Below, in pieces: positions 1-8,427 of a stretch of 64,000 nucleotides of DNA. This DNA comes from CFX5 sp023384495 (lineage in GTDB: Bacteria; Chloroflexota; Anaerolineae; Caldilineales; Caldilineaceae): positions 1 through 64,000 of the forward strand of contig JASNZV010000020.1 of assembly GCA_048499455.1 (NCBI GenBank). The letters are read 5' to 3'. The notes below the pieces were generated by a model that ran no database searches, was not told the origin of the DNA, and was given only the letters and a program-made list of their open reading frames with translations. Numbering within the stretch: position 1 is the first letter of the stretch; every line of letters begins with the position of its first letter. The position numbers and the translations under genes were made by a program.

Positions 1-166
1 ACCCCTCATCGCACTGCTTCCGCAATTCGGAACCTATCTTATGTTAAGTCCTGCCCTCAAGGGAAGGCGACGAAACGCCACGGGGACTGACGAGCGTAAG
101 GAGCAAGGCGCTGGTGGCGGGCAAGCCGCAAGGCGTGCAGCCGGTCGGCAGAAGGGACGTGGGCGG

Positions 167-597
167 TCAAGCCGCTGAAGGTCGTCGTCGTTTCTTCATC
201 TGTTGGCTCCAGAAAGCGAATTCGGCCGGGGGGAGGGCCGAGCGAAAGGGCTGCTGGGTGGTGAGCAAGGTGAAGAAGATGCGATTCACCTTGTTGGCCA
301 CATGAATGATGGCCTCGGTGGGGGCCAGGCCACGCTGGCGGGCGCGGGCAAAGGCTTTGGCGCAGTCGGGGCAGTGGAGGGAAGCCTGAAAGCCCAACTG
401 GAAGAGGGTGGCGCGCAGGAAGGGGGAGCCGCGGTGCGAGAGGCCGCCGGTGAAGTGCTGGTTGCCGGAGTCATGCTGGCTGGGGTCAAAGCCGGCAAAG
501 GCCCAGATGTGAGCGGCGCTGGTAAAGCGCTGGTGGTCGCCGAGGGCGGCGAAGTAGCGGGCGGCGAGGAAGGGGCTGACGCCACCACTACCCGAGG
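167..597 (-). pseudogene. IS110-family transposase, C-terminal fragment
   Basis: The translated minus strand carries the C-terminal Transposase_20 region of IS110-family enzymes. A helix-hairpin-helix-like stretch (GGVSPFLAARYFAALGD) is followed by AFAGFDPS, SGNQHF and the G-LSHRGSPFLRATLF segment, then a typical basic tail. The N-terminal DEDD (RuvC-like) catalytic domain is absent, so the piece cannot be a working transposase. The open frame continues upstream to 664 into sequence without transposase similarity and overlaps the end of the S41 protease gene, which marks the break near 597. Bases 1-166 downstream hold no gene I recognise; they may be the remaining IS end, but I see no clear terminal repeats. 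Confidence 0.75.
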
Positions 598-642
598 CAA
601 ACCACCGGTCTGAATGAAAAAGGCTCTTGCCCGAAGCGCGTT

Positions 643-2646
643 CTAGCCCCCGGCCTCCAGCCACCGCACAGCCGCATCCAGCACCGGGTCGCCCTTGCCA
701 AAGACCGTCTCTTCGTTGACCGGCACGCGCACCGTGGGCGCAACCCCCTTCCCCTCTATGTGGATTTCGCCATTCATATCCACGGCGCGGCCAATCGTGA
801 AGCGGACAAACTGGCCGCCCGGCATCCTGAAATCGGCCACGCTGCCGCCCAGCCCCGCGGTCGGATATTGGCCGATGATGGCTGCCCGGTTTTGGAGCGT
901 CAGGGCATAGCTGAAAAATTCACAGGCGCTCTTGCAGTTGGGGCCGACCAACACAGCCACCTTGCCCCGATAGCGCAGGTCGGGCGCGGGCAAAAAGAAG
1001 CGGTCTTCGGTGCGCGGGTCGAAGAAAAAGTCATCGAGCGCTTCATCGTAATAACCCGTGTTGCCCAGCCGCAACGGTTCGTTGAAGAAATAGGCCGCCA
1101 TCTGGTCGGCCAAAAAGCCGCTGCCGCCGCTGTTTTTGCGCATGTCGATAATCAGCCCCGGCGTCTGCTGCTGCCGCAACGTACGGATCATACGCTCCCA
1201 CAGTTGCACGGTGAGCAGATTGTTGTCTGAAAAGCTATCGATGCGCACATACCCATAACCGCTATCGAGCAGCTCGAATTGGACGGGCAATTCGGCGCCT
1301 GTGCGCCCCACCTCAAACGAGGAAACGTTAAAACTCTCGCGCTCGCTGCTCGTCGCCAGCGTCACGCTCTGCGCTGCGCCGTCTTCCGGGTTGCGAAAAC
1401 GAACCGTGCGCGCCGTCCCTGCCGGCGAACGTAACACATAGCGAAGTTGTTGCAGCCGCTTGACATGCGCCGTGCTAAAGGGGCCAGACCACGCAAAGGC
1501 GTCGGCGACCGCTTCGCGCATCGGCTGGTCATCTAGCGCCAGAATTTCGGCCCGCACCTGAATGCCGGCCCGCGCCGCCGGCCCGTTCTCGGTCAAATAG
1601 GTAACGATGATGCGTCCGTCGTCAAGCTCCTGCACCGCCATACCCAGCCCCCCGGCGGTGGCCTGTTGAAAATCCTGCGCCACAAAGGGGCCGCTCACAT
1701 GGCCGTCGGGGATGGCGAAGGTGACGTCGCGCAATGCGCGCAGATAGGCGCGCGTGTCGCGCTCTTCCTCGGCGGCGACGAAGTGCGGGCGGAACTCGGC
1801 GTGGATGGCGTCCCAATCCAGCCCCTTGTAGTCGGTAAACGCATATTCGCGGCGCATAAGGTCGATCATGGCGTCGAAGGCCGCGCTGTAGCCCAACCGC
1901 GAAAAGTCTTTCAGGGCGGCGCTGCCCGGCTCCACCAGGTCGATGACGGGGTAGCGCGAGCGGTCAAAGCGAAAGGGCGTCTCGTCCATATCCACCACCG
2001 TATAGCCGGCGGGCAAGCGCACAATCGGGTCGTCGGCAGTGAAGAGCAGGCCATCGGCGCCAAAACCCACTGGGAACCCCTGCTGATCGTCGGGGGCATA
2101 GACGAGCACCTTGCCGCCGATCACCTCGCGCCGGGTCTCGGCCAACTCACTCACCCGTGTGGAGGCATAGGCGGTGGACCAGCCGCCGCCAAAAAGGTCG
2201 CGCTCTTCAAGAAATGGGTCGCCGAAGATGTTGGTCCAATAGGCGACGGCAAAGATCATGACCCCTGCGTCGGGCCGGCCATTGTTGTCCACATCGCGCA
2301 GGGTGGCCTGTGGCTCAACCGGCAGCGCCAGGGTGTATGAGAAGGGGGAGGTGAAGAAGTCCGAGGTGATTTGCCCCAGCGTTTGTGATTCCTTGGGGAA
2401 GAGGAAAGCCTGGTTGCGGTCGACAAAGCCGGCCTGGTCTTCCAAGATGACCATCGGCGCGGCGACACCCACGGTAAAGAGCGGGTTGGTGTAAGTGAGT
2501 TGGCCGCGCAAGGCCACCGGCCCGCCCTCGTCGTTGACAAGCTCGGCCGGCGGCGCAGCGGACGGCGACTGCGCCACAGCCGGCCCCCCTAATAGGTTGG
2601 CGACAAGCGCAACGAGCAACAGACATTGGCGAAATCGTTTATTCAT
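643..2646 (-). CDS. Exported S41-family (C-terminal-processing-like) protease
   Basis: The 667-residue protein begins with a basic n-region, a hydrophobic core (LLLVALVANLLGG) and an AVAQ cleavage site, so it is probably secreted. A PDZ-like segment (GMAVQEL, ENGPAARAGI) precedes the S41 peptidase core, with DMRKNSGGSG and the nucleophile region PNCKSACEFF (Ser about residue 573). The Lys that classical CtpA enzymes carry about 25 residues after the Ser (GKG) is not evident; the sequence there reads QYPTAGLGG, closer to tricorn/IRBP-like S41 branches. The ATG at 2646 overlaps the stop of the upstream epimerase by 8 nt, which suggests translational coupling and explains the weak ribosome binding site. 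The substrate is unknown. Confidence 0.8.
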   Translation of the reverse strand: MNKRFRQCLLLVALVANLLGGPAVAQSPSAAPPAELVNDEGGPVALRGQLTYTNPLFTVGVAAPMVILEDQAGFVDRNQAFLFPKESQTLGQITSDFFTSPFSYTLALPVEPQATLRDVDNNGRPDAGVMIFAVAYWTNIFGDPFLEERDLFGGGWSTAYASTRVSELAETRREVIGGKVLVYAPDDQQGFPVGFGADGLLFTADDPIVRLPAGYTVVDMDETPFRFDRSRYPVIDLVEPGSAALKDFSRLGYSAAFDAMIDLMRREYAFTDYKGLDWDAIHAEFRPHFVAAEEERDTRAYLRALRDVTFAIPDGHVSGPFVAQDFQQATAGGLGMAVQELDDGRIIVTYLTENGPAARAGIQVRAEILALDDQPMREAVADAFAWSGPFSTAHVKRLQQLRYVLRSPAGTARTVRFRNPEDGAAQSVTLATSSERESFNVSSFEVGRTGAELPVQFELLDSGYGYVRIDSFSDNNLLTVQLWERMIRTLRQQQTPGLIIDMRKNSGGSGFLADQMAAYFFNEPLRLGNTGYYDEALDDFFFDPRTEDRFFLPAPDLRYRGKVAVLVGPNCKSACEFFSYALTLQNRAAIIGQYPTAGLGGSVADFRMPGGQFVRFTIGRAVDMNGEIHIEGKGVAPTVRVPVNEETVFGKGDPVLDAAVRWLEAGG

Positions 2647-3634
2647 GGGCGCGCCGTACACTTTTCAACAGTTGGGTGCGCTCATACCCAATCACATCGT
2701 CCAGAATTTGTTCGAGCGTATGGGCGGGCCGCCACCCAATGGCGCGCTCGATTTTGGCCGTATCGGGGACACGGCGGCGCATGTCTTCAAAGCCGGGCGC
2801 ATAGGCCTCAGAATAGGGGATGTGGCGCAACGTCGATGCGCTGTCCGCCCGGTCGATGACGGTCTGCGCCAGGGCGTTGATCGTGATCTCATCTCCACTG
2901 CCGATGTTGTAGATCTCGCCCGCTGTGATCTCAGGGCGGTTGAGCAACGCCTCCAGCGCGCCCACAGTGTCGGATACATGGCAGAAACAGCGGCTTTGCT
3001 CGCCGTCGCCGTACACGGTCAACGGTTCCCCTTGCAACGCCTGGCGCACAAACCGGGGCACGACCATGCCATAGCGCCCGGTCTGCCCTGGCCCCACCGT
3101 GTTGAAGAAGCGGGTGATGGTCACCGGCAGCCCATACTCGCGATAGGCGGCGAGGCCCAGGAATTCGTCGAGCAGCTTGCTGGCCGCATACGACCAGCGG
3201 CTGCGGCTCGATGGGCCCAGAAGCAAGTCGTCTTCTTCGGAGAAGGGCGTGCGCACCCCTTTGCCATAGACCTCGCTGGTGCTGGCGAGCAGTGTGCGGC
3301 AGCGATAGCGCCGCGCCGCCTTGAGCACCGTATGCGTCCCCATCACGTTGGTTTCGATGGTTTCGGTGGGGCGCTCCACCACCAGTTGCACCCCAACGGC
3401 GGCGGCCAGATGCACGATGGCGTCGGCCTGACTCGCCAGCCGGTCGAGCACCAACTCGTTGTTCAAGTCTTCGATGGCAAAGGAAAAGCGCTTATGCCCG
3501 ACAAACTCGCGGATATTCTCAAAGCTGCCGGTGCTCAAATTGTCGAGGACGGCGACCGTCTCGCCATTCGCCAGCAGGGCGCGCGTCAGATGGCTGCCAA
3601 TAAAGCCAGCCCCCCCGGTGATCAAGATGTTCAT
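2639..3634 (-). CDS. NAD-dependent epimerase/dehydratase (extended SDR)
   Basis: This 331-residue extended short-chain dehydrogenase is most like UDP-glucose 4-epimerase or dTDP-glucose dehydratase relatives acting on sugar nucleotides. The N-terminal NAD-binding Rossmann motif is GGAGFIGS, the STSEVYG strand supplies the Ser/Thr, and the catalytic pair is YAASK (Tyr-x3-Lys). RFFNTVGPGQ and the C-terminal YNIGSGDE region are typical of the family. The open frame extends upstream to 3775, but family alignment puts the start at ATG 3634 (MNILITGG). It forms a two-gene unit with the S41 protease. The exact sugar substrate cannot be read from sequence. Confidence 0.85.
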   Translation of the reverse strand: MNILITGGAGFIGSHLTRALLANGETVAVLDNLSTGSFENIREFVGHKRFSFAIEDLNNELVLDRLASQADAIVHLAAAVGVQLVVERPTETIETNVMGTHTVLKAARRYRCRTLLASTSEVYGKGVRTPFSEEDDLLLGPSSRSRWSYAASKLLDEFLGLAAYREYGLPVTITRFFNTVGPGQTGRYGMVVPRFVRQALQGEPLTVYGDGEQSRCFCHVSDTVGALEALLNRPEITAGEIYNIGSGDEITINALAQTVIDRADSASTLRHIPYSEAYAPGFEDMRRRVPDTAKIERAIGWRPAHTLEQILDDVIGYERTQLLKSVRRAHE

Positions 3635-3814
3635 AGGCTTTCCACACTTTGCTCTGTTTGGATACGATACACCCCCATCCCGCCCATGCGCGTTGGCAGA
3701 TAGGGTCATCTGTGCTACCATGGGGCGCAATCGTGTGGGCGCATCGCCCCGCGATGGCCCGACGCACCTTGTCAATCATGGCGCCCTGACAGGCGTCTCA
3801 CCCAGGAGGGCGCA

Positions 3815-4144
3815 ATGCGAATCTGGCTGATTGGCGCCGACCAACGGGGCGGCGACATCCTCCGTCAACTTGCCAAGAATCAGAATATCGATCTCTTTGT
3901 CACCGACGCCAAGGAACGTCCACGCGCCGTTGCCGAAGGCATCATCGCCGCGGTGGATCAGGTTGAGGTGGTGACGCCCATGAATGTCAATACACTGGCT
4001 CGCCGCATCCGCCCGGACCTGATCCTCATCGACTCTGGCGCAGACCAGCGTAGCCTGGGCAACGTGACCGGCGGCATGACCTTCGCCACGTCGCTGACCA
4101 ATGAGATCGCCAATGCCAGTGAATACCCTTGCATCGTGCTTTGA
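3815..4144 (+). CDS. Small TrkA-N-like Rossmann-fold protein
   Basis: The 109-residue protein has an N-terminal beta strand and glycine turn (IWLIGADQRGGDILRQL) followed by VTDA and a DQVEVV strand, like the first half of a TrkA-N/KTN nucleotide-binding fold. The GxGxxG loop is degenerate (GADQRGG), so NAD binding is uncertain. Start ATG 3815 has a strong ribosome binding site (AGGAGGG, 5 nt upstream). It is flanked by divergent minus-strand genes upstream and a STAND NTPase downstream. No channel or catalytic domain is attached. Function is not known. Confidence 0.7.
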   Translation: MRIWLIGADQRGGDILRQLAKNQNIDLFVTDAKERPRAVAEGIIAAVDQVEVVTPMNVNTLARRIRPDLILIDSGADQRSLGNVTGGMTFATSLTNEIANASEYPCIVL

Positions 4145-4150
4145 GCCGGC

Positions 4151-4165
4151 GCGGCAGCCTGCCGC
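4151..4165. terminator. Short GC hairpin after the TrkA-N-like gene
   Basis: GCGGCA and TGCCGC form a 6-bp stem with a 3-nt loop a few bases after the stop codon at 4144. There is no run of T, so any terminator role is weak. Confidence 0.3.
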
Positions 4166-4237
4166 ATGATTATAGTATACGTCAGCCGGGCAATATGCAA
4201 CATTGTCTGACCAACTGACATTCCAACTTTGTACATT

Positions 4238-6412
4238 ATGGATGCCCCAACGCCCGCCATCGCGACGACGCCCCCCCACAACCTGGGCCTCTATCGGCTC
4301 GAAGGCTTTAGTGGCTACCGCGAGCAACTGCTTCAACTGCACGAATGGCTTGCCGGTGGCGATAATCGCCCCGCCATTGCAGTGAGCGGCAGCCAGGGCG
4401 TGGGCAAAACCTCGCTTGTCACCGCCGCAGGGTGGAACCACTTGCGCCACTTCAGCGATGGCGTGATCCGAGTGAGCGCGGCCGGCGGCGGGCGCTTTCG
4501 CCTCTATGATGTCGTGCGCACCATCGACAGCGTCTTCGGCGCCGAATTGACGCGCACGGCCCCCGAACGCTGGGGGGTCAGTATTCTGGAGCAGCTCTAT
4601 CGCCGCAAACGGCTGCTCATTATTGATAAACTGGCCGGCGCAACCGAGGAAGAACTCCAGACATTGGTCGACATCATCGGCCATCTGCATGAGACCGGCG
4701 GCCAGGCCCGCATCATCCTCATCGACCGCAACTTTAGCAGCGCGATCGCCGACTTGGTGCAGCATCAGCACATCCAGCTCGAAGGGCTTGCCGCCGCCGA
4801 CCTGCCCACTTTCATTGACCGCCGTGCGCCATCCCCTGGGCGCGATACGGCGCTGGCGCACGTGGATGAACTCTTCACCCTGAGCGGTGGCCGCCCCCTC
4901 AATTTGCGGCTGCTGCTGGGCCTCTTGGCGGATCTGCCGTGGCCCGACCTGGCCACCCTGATGGGCGGCAACTGCGATGAAACGGGGCGGGTCTTTACAC
5001 CGGCGCTGGTCGCCTTTGCCGTCGAGAATTTCGCCATCTTCAACCCGCAGGCAGGGCCGCTGCTCAACCGGCTGGTCAGCGCCAGCGGTGGGGCGTCTGA
5101 CGCCGCGCTGCGCAGCCTCTTTTGGGATGGGCTCGGCGCGGTTGCCGAATTGGAGGCGACCATCGAAGCGCTCGTTGCGCGCGCGCTGCTCGACCATGAC
5201 CGGCTGCGGGGCCGATTGGTGATGCACCCGCTCATCCGCGCCTATTTGGAAGAAAACGCCGTTCTGCTGGGCGAAGAGTGGGAGCGCAGCCATGCTCGCC
5301 ACTATTTGCAATACGCTCAAGAATACCAGGCAGTTCCCCTGACCCGTTGGCCCCAGGTCGATGTGGAGTGGGGCAACATCTATCGCGGGGCGGATTGGTG
5401 CGTGCGGCGGATGGCGCAGATCTGGGGCCAGGCGCCGATTGATCTGCTGCGCGACAAGCCAATCGATGAGCAGCGGATCACGGCGCCAGAAGCGCAAGAC
5501 CCGCAGCGCGATGACCTGCGCATTGTGCGTGATTACGGGCTTGCGCTGGCCCACTACGCCTTTTGGCGGCACCCTCCGGGCATCCAAGAGTGGCTGGCGG
5601 CGGGCGCGCTGGCCTCGCTGGCGCTGGCCGACTTGCGCAACTATGGCGTCTTTCTCATGAACATTGGCCGTCAGCTCTTCTTCCACGGCGAGGTGGAGCA
5701 AGCGGTCCACTGGCTGGAACGCGCCGAGGCTATCTTCGACCCGCGCGACCTGCTCATGGAGTTGGCCTATGTGCTCACAGACTTGGGCACGGCGCACCGC
5801 GCGCTCAAGCAAGAACGGCGCGCGCTACGCTACTTCCAGGGCGCCTTCGACTGTGTGGCGCAGTCGGGCAACCTCGAGGCATTGGCAACCGCCTATATGA
5901 ACCTGGGCAGCGCCTATTACGCCATGAACAGCATCGACCGCGCGCTGCAAGAGCAACGCAAGGCGCTGCGTGTGGCCCTCCGCCGCGAAGAGCAGCATCA
6001 AGTCGCCAGCGCCTTTAACAACATGGGGTTGGCCATGGAGGCCATCGACCGGCTCGAAGAAGCCCAGCACGCCTACGAGCAGGCGCTCGATGTCTTCCAA
6101 CGGATCAAAGACCCGATTGGCGTCAGCGCCTGTTACAACAACCTGGGCTCGGTCAGCTATGCGCGCAACAACTTTGGGCAGGCGCTGATGTGGTATGAAC
6201 TCGACCTCAAGTTGAGTGAAACACGCGGGGCATGGACCGACATGGCCGCCACGCTCCACAACCTGGGCCACGTGGCGCTGGAATTGGACGAGCCCGAGCG
6301 GGCCAAGGCCTACTTCGTCCAGAGTCGCGACCTCTACGCCGCGTTTCAGTTGAGCGATTATGTGGACGAAGAAGAGGCCATGATCGACCTCATCGACGCC
6401 GGCGCACAATAA
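4238..6412 (+). CDS. STAND/NB-ARC-type NTPase with C-terminal TPR repeats
   Basis: The 724-residue cytoplasmic protein has an N-terminal P-loop (GSQGVGKTS, about residues 50-58) in an NB-ARC-like ATPase module. Winged-helix-like sequence follows, and then tetratricopeptide repeats over about residues 470-720 (for example YMNLGSAYYAMNSIDRAL, FNNMGLAMEAIDRLEEA, YNNLGSVSYARNNFGQA). The Walker B position reads LLIIDKL, lacking the usual acidic pair, so hydrolysis may be impaired. No DNA-binding or effector domain is attached, unlike LuxR/MalT or SARP relatives. ATG 4238 is preferred over TTG 4229. It probably senses a signal by scaffolded oligomerisation, but the partner is unknown. The DUF4432 gene follows by 44 nt and may be co-transcribed. 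Confidence 0.75.
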   Translation: MDAPTPAIATTPPHNLGLYRLEGFSGYREQLLQLHEWLAGGDNRPAIAVSGSQGVGKTSLVTAAGWNHLRHFSDGVIRVSAAGGGRFRLYDVVRTIDSVFGAELTRTAPERWGVSILEQLYRRKRLLIIDKLAGATEEELQTLVDIIGHLHETGGQARIILIDRNFSSAIADLVQHQHIQLEGLAAADLPTFIDRRAPSPGRDTALAHVDELFTLSGGRPLNLRLLLGLLADLPWPDLATLMGGNCDETGRVFTPALVAFAVENFAIFNPQAGPLLNRLVSASGGASDAALRSLFWDGLGAVAELEATIEALVARALLDHDRLRGRLVMHPLIRAYLEENAVLLGEEWERSHARHYLQYAQEYQAVPLTRWPQVDVEWGNIYRGADWCVRRMAQIWGQAPIDLLRDKPIDEQRITAPEAQDPQRDDLRIVRDYGLALAHYAFWRHPPGIQEWLAAGALASLALADLRNYGVFLMNIGRQLFFHGEVEQAVHWLERAEAIFDPRDLLMELAYVLTDLGTAHRALKQERRALRYFQGAFDCVAQSGNLEALATAYMNLGSAYYAMNSIDRALQEQRKALRVALRREEQHQVASAFNNMGLAMEAIDRLEEAQHAYEQALDVFQRIKDPIGVSACYNNLGSVSYARNNFGQALMWYELDLKLSETRGAWTDMAATLHNLGHVALELDEPERAKAYFVQSRDLYAAFQLSDYVDEEEAMIDLIDAGAQ

Positions 6413-6456
6413 GCGAATTTGATTTCCCCTTTTGCCATTCTCAGGAGGAACCCACC

Positions 6457-7497
6457 ATGCAACTCTATGGACAAACGTGGCGCCGCCGCGAGCTGGAAGC
6501 GCGCATCGGCCGGCTGGAGCAGATTGCAGGCGTGCGCCGCATGGCCTTGACCGAGGGCAAGGAGGCCGGCGTCGAGCAGATCCAGGTGCGCACCGGCGCC
6601 GGCCTCTGCTATTATGTCTCGCCCACGCGCGGGCTAGACATCTCGCTGGCCGAGTTTTGCGGCGCGCCCATCAGTTGGCAATCGGCCAACGGCGATGTCC
6701 ACCCGACCTATTTCGACGACAAGGGGCTGGCCTGGCTGCGCACCGCCACCGGCGGCCTGCTCATGACCTGCGGCCTGACCCAGGCCGGCGCGCCCGGGCG
6801 CGATGGCGACCAGGAGTTGGGGCTGCATGGCCGCGCCCATCACATCCCGGCGCGCCAGGTGGCAGCCGAGGGGCGCTGGCAGGGGGACGAATACGAAATG
6901 CGCGTGGCCGGCCTGGTGGAAGAGAGCATCATCTTTGGCGAGCATGTGCGGCTGGCGCGCGAGATCCGCAGCAAGCTGGGCAGCAACACCATCGAGATCA
7001 CCGATGTGGTCGAGAACCTGGCCTTTACGCCCGCCCCGCTCATGTTGCTCTATCACTTCAACTTTGGCTTCCCCCTGCTCATGGACGAGACGGTCATGCG
7101 CTTCCCCTCGCACAAGGTCTGGCCGCGCGACGCCTGGTCGCCGCTGGAGGGGTATGACCGCTGGGCGCCGCCCGAACCGGGCCACAAGGAGCGCGTCTAC
7201 CTGCACGAAGAGATCGATACGGTGGCGGGCTGGGCCTCGGCCTCGGTGCACAACCCCCGTTTCCCCATGGGGGGCGAGCGCAAGCCACTGACCGTGCGCC
7301 TCTCGTGGGCCACTGAGAATCTGCCCCGCCTGGTGGAGTGGCGCATGGCCGGCGCGGGCGAGCACGTCTTGGGCATCGAGCCGACCAATGTCACCGTGCT
7401 GGGCCGCGCCGACGCCCGCCACCAGGGGACGCTGGTCACGCTGGCGCCGGGCGAGGCGCGGACCTTCGCCATGCGTCTTGATGTGGAGGTGGGGTAA
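6457..7497 (+). CDS. DUF4432 / aldose-1-epimerase-like protein
   Basis: The 346-residue protein matches the DUF4432 group of galactose-mutarotase-like beta-sandwich proteins. Recognisable segments are the N-terminal QIRTG-like strand, SPTRGLDIS, GGLLMTCGLTQAG, GLHGRAHHIPA and the C-terminal GIEPTNV. Members bind sugars and often sit beside sugar-catabolic genes; here the neighbour is a STAND NTPase. ATG 6457 has an AGGAGG site 9 nt upstream, so the longer open frame from 6232 is not the real start. No signal peptide is present. The enzymatic role in this family is not well established. Confidence 0.85.
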   Translation: MQLYGQTWRRRELEARIGRLEQIAGVRRMALTEGKEAGVEQIQVRTGAGLCYYVSPTRGLDISLAEFCGAPISWQSANGDVHPTYFDDKGLAWLRTATGGLLMTCGLTQAGAPGRDGDQELGLHGRAHHIPARQVAAEGRWQGDEYEMRVAGLVEESIIFGEHVRLAREIRSKLGSNTIEITDVVENLAFTPAPLMLLYHFNFGFPLLMDETVMRFPSHKVWPRDAWSPLEGYDRWAPPEPGHKERVYLHEEIDTVAGWASASVHNPRFPMGGERKPLTVRLSWATENLPRLVEWRMAGAGEHVLGIEPTNVTVLGRADARHQGTLVTLAPGEARTFAMRLDVEVG

Positions 7498-7503
7498 CCT
7501 CAG

Positions 7504-7833
7504 TCAGCCCACTGCCGACGCCTTTGGCGCAGGCGGGGAAAAGAGGCTGCTGGCCCGAATTTGCAGCCTGGCCAACACTGCGGATTCGACCAGATCGTCT
7601 TCGGTGTATTGGCCAAACAAGGCATATTCTCCGTTTGACAGCGTGTACACCTCTACCAGACGAGCTTTGGGGTCCACCAGCCAATATTCCGGCGCGCCGG
7701 CCCGTTCGTAGGCATCGAACTTCACGTGGCGGTCGAGCCGGATCGAGGCAGGTGCGATCACGTCGACATAGCCTATCACCGCTGGTTCACAGGGGCCAAA
7801 CGAGGCATTGTCTATGCGCTGGCGGATTCGCAT
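7504..7833 (-). pseudogene. Uma2-family (DUF820) nuclease-like fragment
   Basis: The reading frame carries the C-terminal half of a Uma2/DUF820 protein: RLDRHVKFDAYERAGAPEYW, LVDP and a VEVYTL strand, including the acidic and Lys residues of the PD-(D/E)XK-like core. Normal members are about 190 residues, and roughly 80-90 N-terminal residues are missing here. The break lies next to a MITE-like palindromic element at 7846-8016, so insertion or deletion at that point probably truncated it. Confidence 0.7.
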
Positions 7834-7845
7834 GTGCTAGAAACT

Positions 7846-8016
7846 CACCTTACGCAGTAGGTGGTAGTGACAAGCTGTCAGCGGATGTTTGGAACGGATT
7901 GAACGGATGGGTGCGCCGAATCCGTTCCCTGTTCGAACCAGGCCGAGCGGGTGCGCTCGTTGGTATCCGTTCAATCCGCTCTCAGAATTCGTTGACAGTT
8001 GTGTCTGCGTAAGGTG
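7846..8016. mobile_element. MITE-like palindromic element, copy 1
   Basis: The 171-bp non-coding element has perfect 12-bp terminal inverted repeats (CACCTTACGCAG at 7846-7857, CTGCGTAAGGTG at 8005-8016). A 6-bp direct repeat TAGAAA lies just outside each end (7838-7843, 8020-8025), possibly a target-site duplication. Inside are several complementary blocks of the type GGATTGAACGGAT and ATCCGTTCAATCC. Related sequences lie at 9669-9760 and 57165-57312. It encodes no protein, so movement would need a transposase elsewhere. Confidence 0.6.
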
Positions 8017-8397
8017 GATTAGAAAGCATCCGGCGAGGTCAAAGCGGCGTGCAGGATGCGGCTGGAGAGGTTGCCAAAACTGCCAGGTCTCTCGTGGGGC
8101 CGGGCCGATTCTATTTCTCCTTGCTGATGAACTTTTCCGGCGCCCACAGCTTGTGTCACCTCGTACATTTGTGCTAGAATCGGTGTGGATCCATAGCTCG
8201 ACAGATCGCTATATTGGCTGAATAAACAAGAAGCTCCACGTTTTCAAACAGAACAAAGCAGATCGCTATATTTGCACGTTTAACGCCGAGGCGCAAAGAT
8301 GCGGAGACGCAAAGAGTTCGCATCCGTTCCGCTTTGCGTCTTTGCCTCTCTGCGTCTTTGCGTTGAATCAAAGCTGCAAAGATAGCGGTAGAGAAGC
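8017..8397. other. Intergenic stretch between MITE-like element and amidohydrolase
   Basis: No supported gene. It holds a promoter-like pair on the plus strand (TTGTGT at about 8151 and TAGAAT near 8174, about 18 nt apart), duplicated GATCGCTATATT blocks at about 8204 and 8262, and the palindromic repeat listed separately. The short minus-strand open frame over the repeat is a by-product of the repeat. Confidence 0.5.
8282..8365. repeat. Palindromic CTTTGCGTC-type dispersed repeat
   Basis: Two long complementary arms (AGGCGCAAAGATGCGGAGAC and the GCGTCTTTGCCTCTCTGCGT block) are built from the iterated unit CTTTGCGTC or CTCTGCGTC and would fold into a long imperfect hairpin. Translation gives CVSASLRL-type peptides that are often mis-annotated as proteins in repeat-rich genomes. 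Confidence 0.65.
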
Positions 8398-8427
8398 GTG
8401 CCTATTGCGAAGATGGAAGCTCACCCC

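Noticed and set aside
2495..3703. 402-codon plus-strand frame opposite the epimerase
   Set aside because: The opposite strand encodes a full SDR enzyme with catalytic motifs; this frame has none.
3776..5812. 678-codon minus-strand frame
   Set aside because: Antisense to the TrkA-N-like and STAND NTPase genes, low-complexity translation without motifs.
8174..8371. 65-codon minus-strand frame with CVSASLRL peptide
   Set aside because: It is the translation of the palindromic CTTTGCGTC repeat, a known source of false genes.
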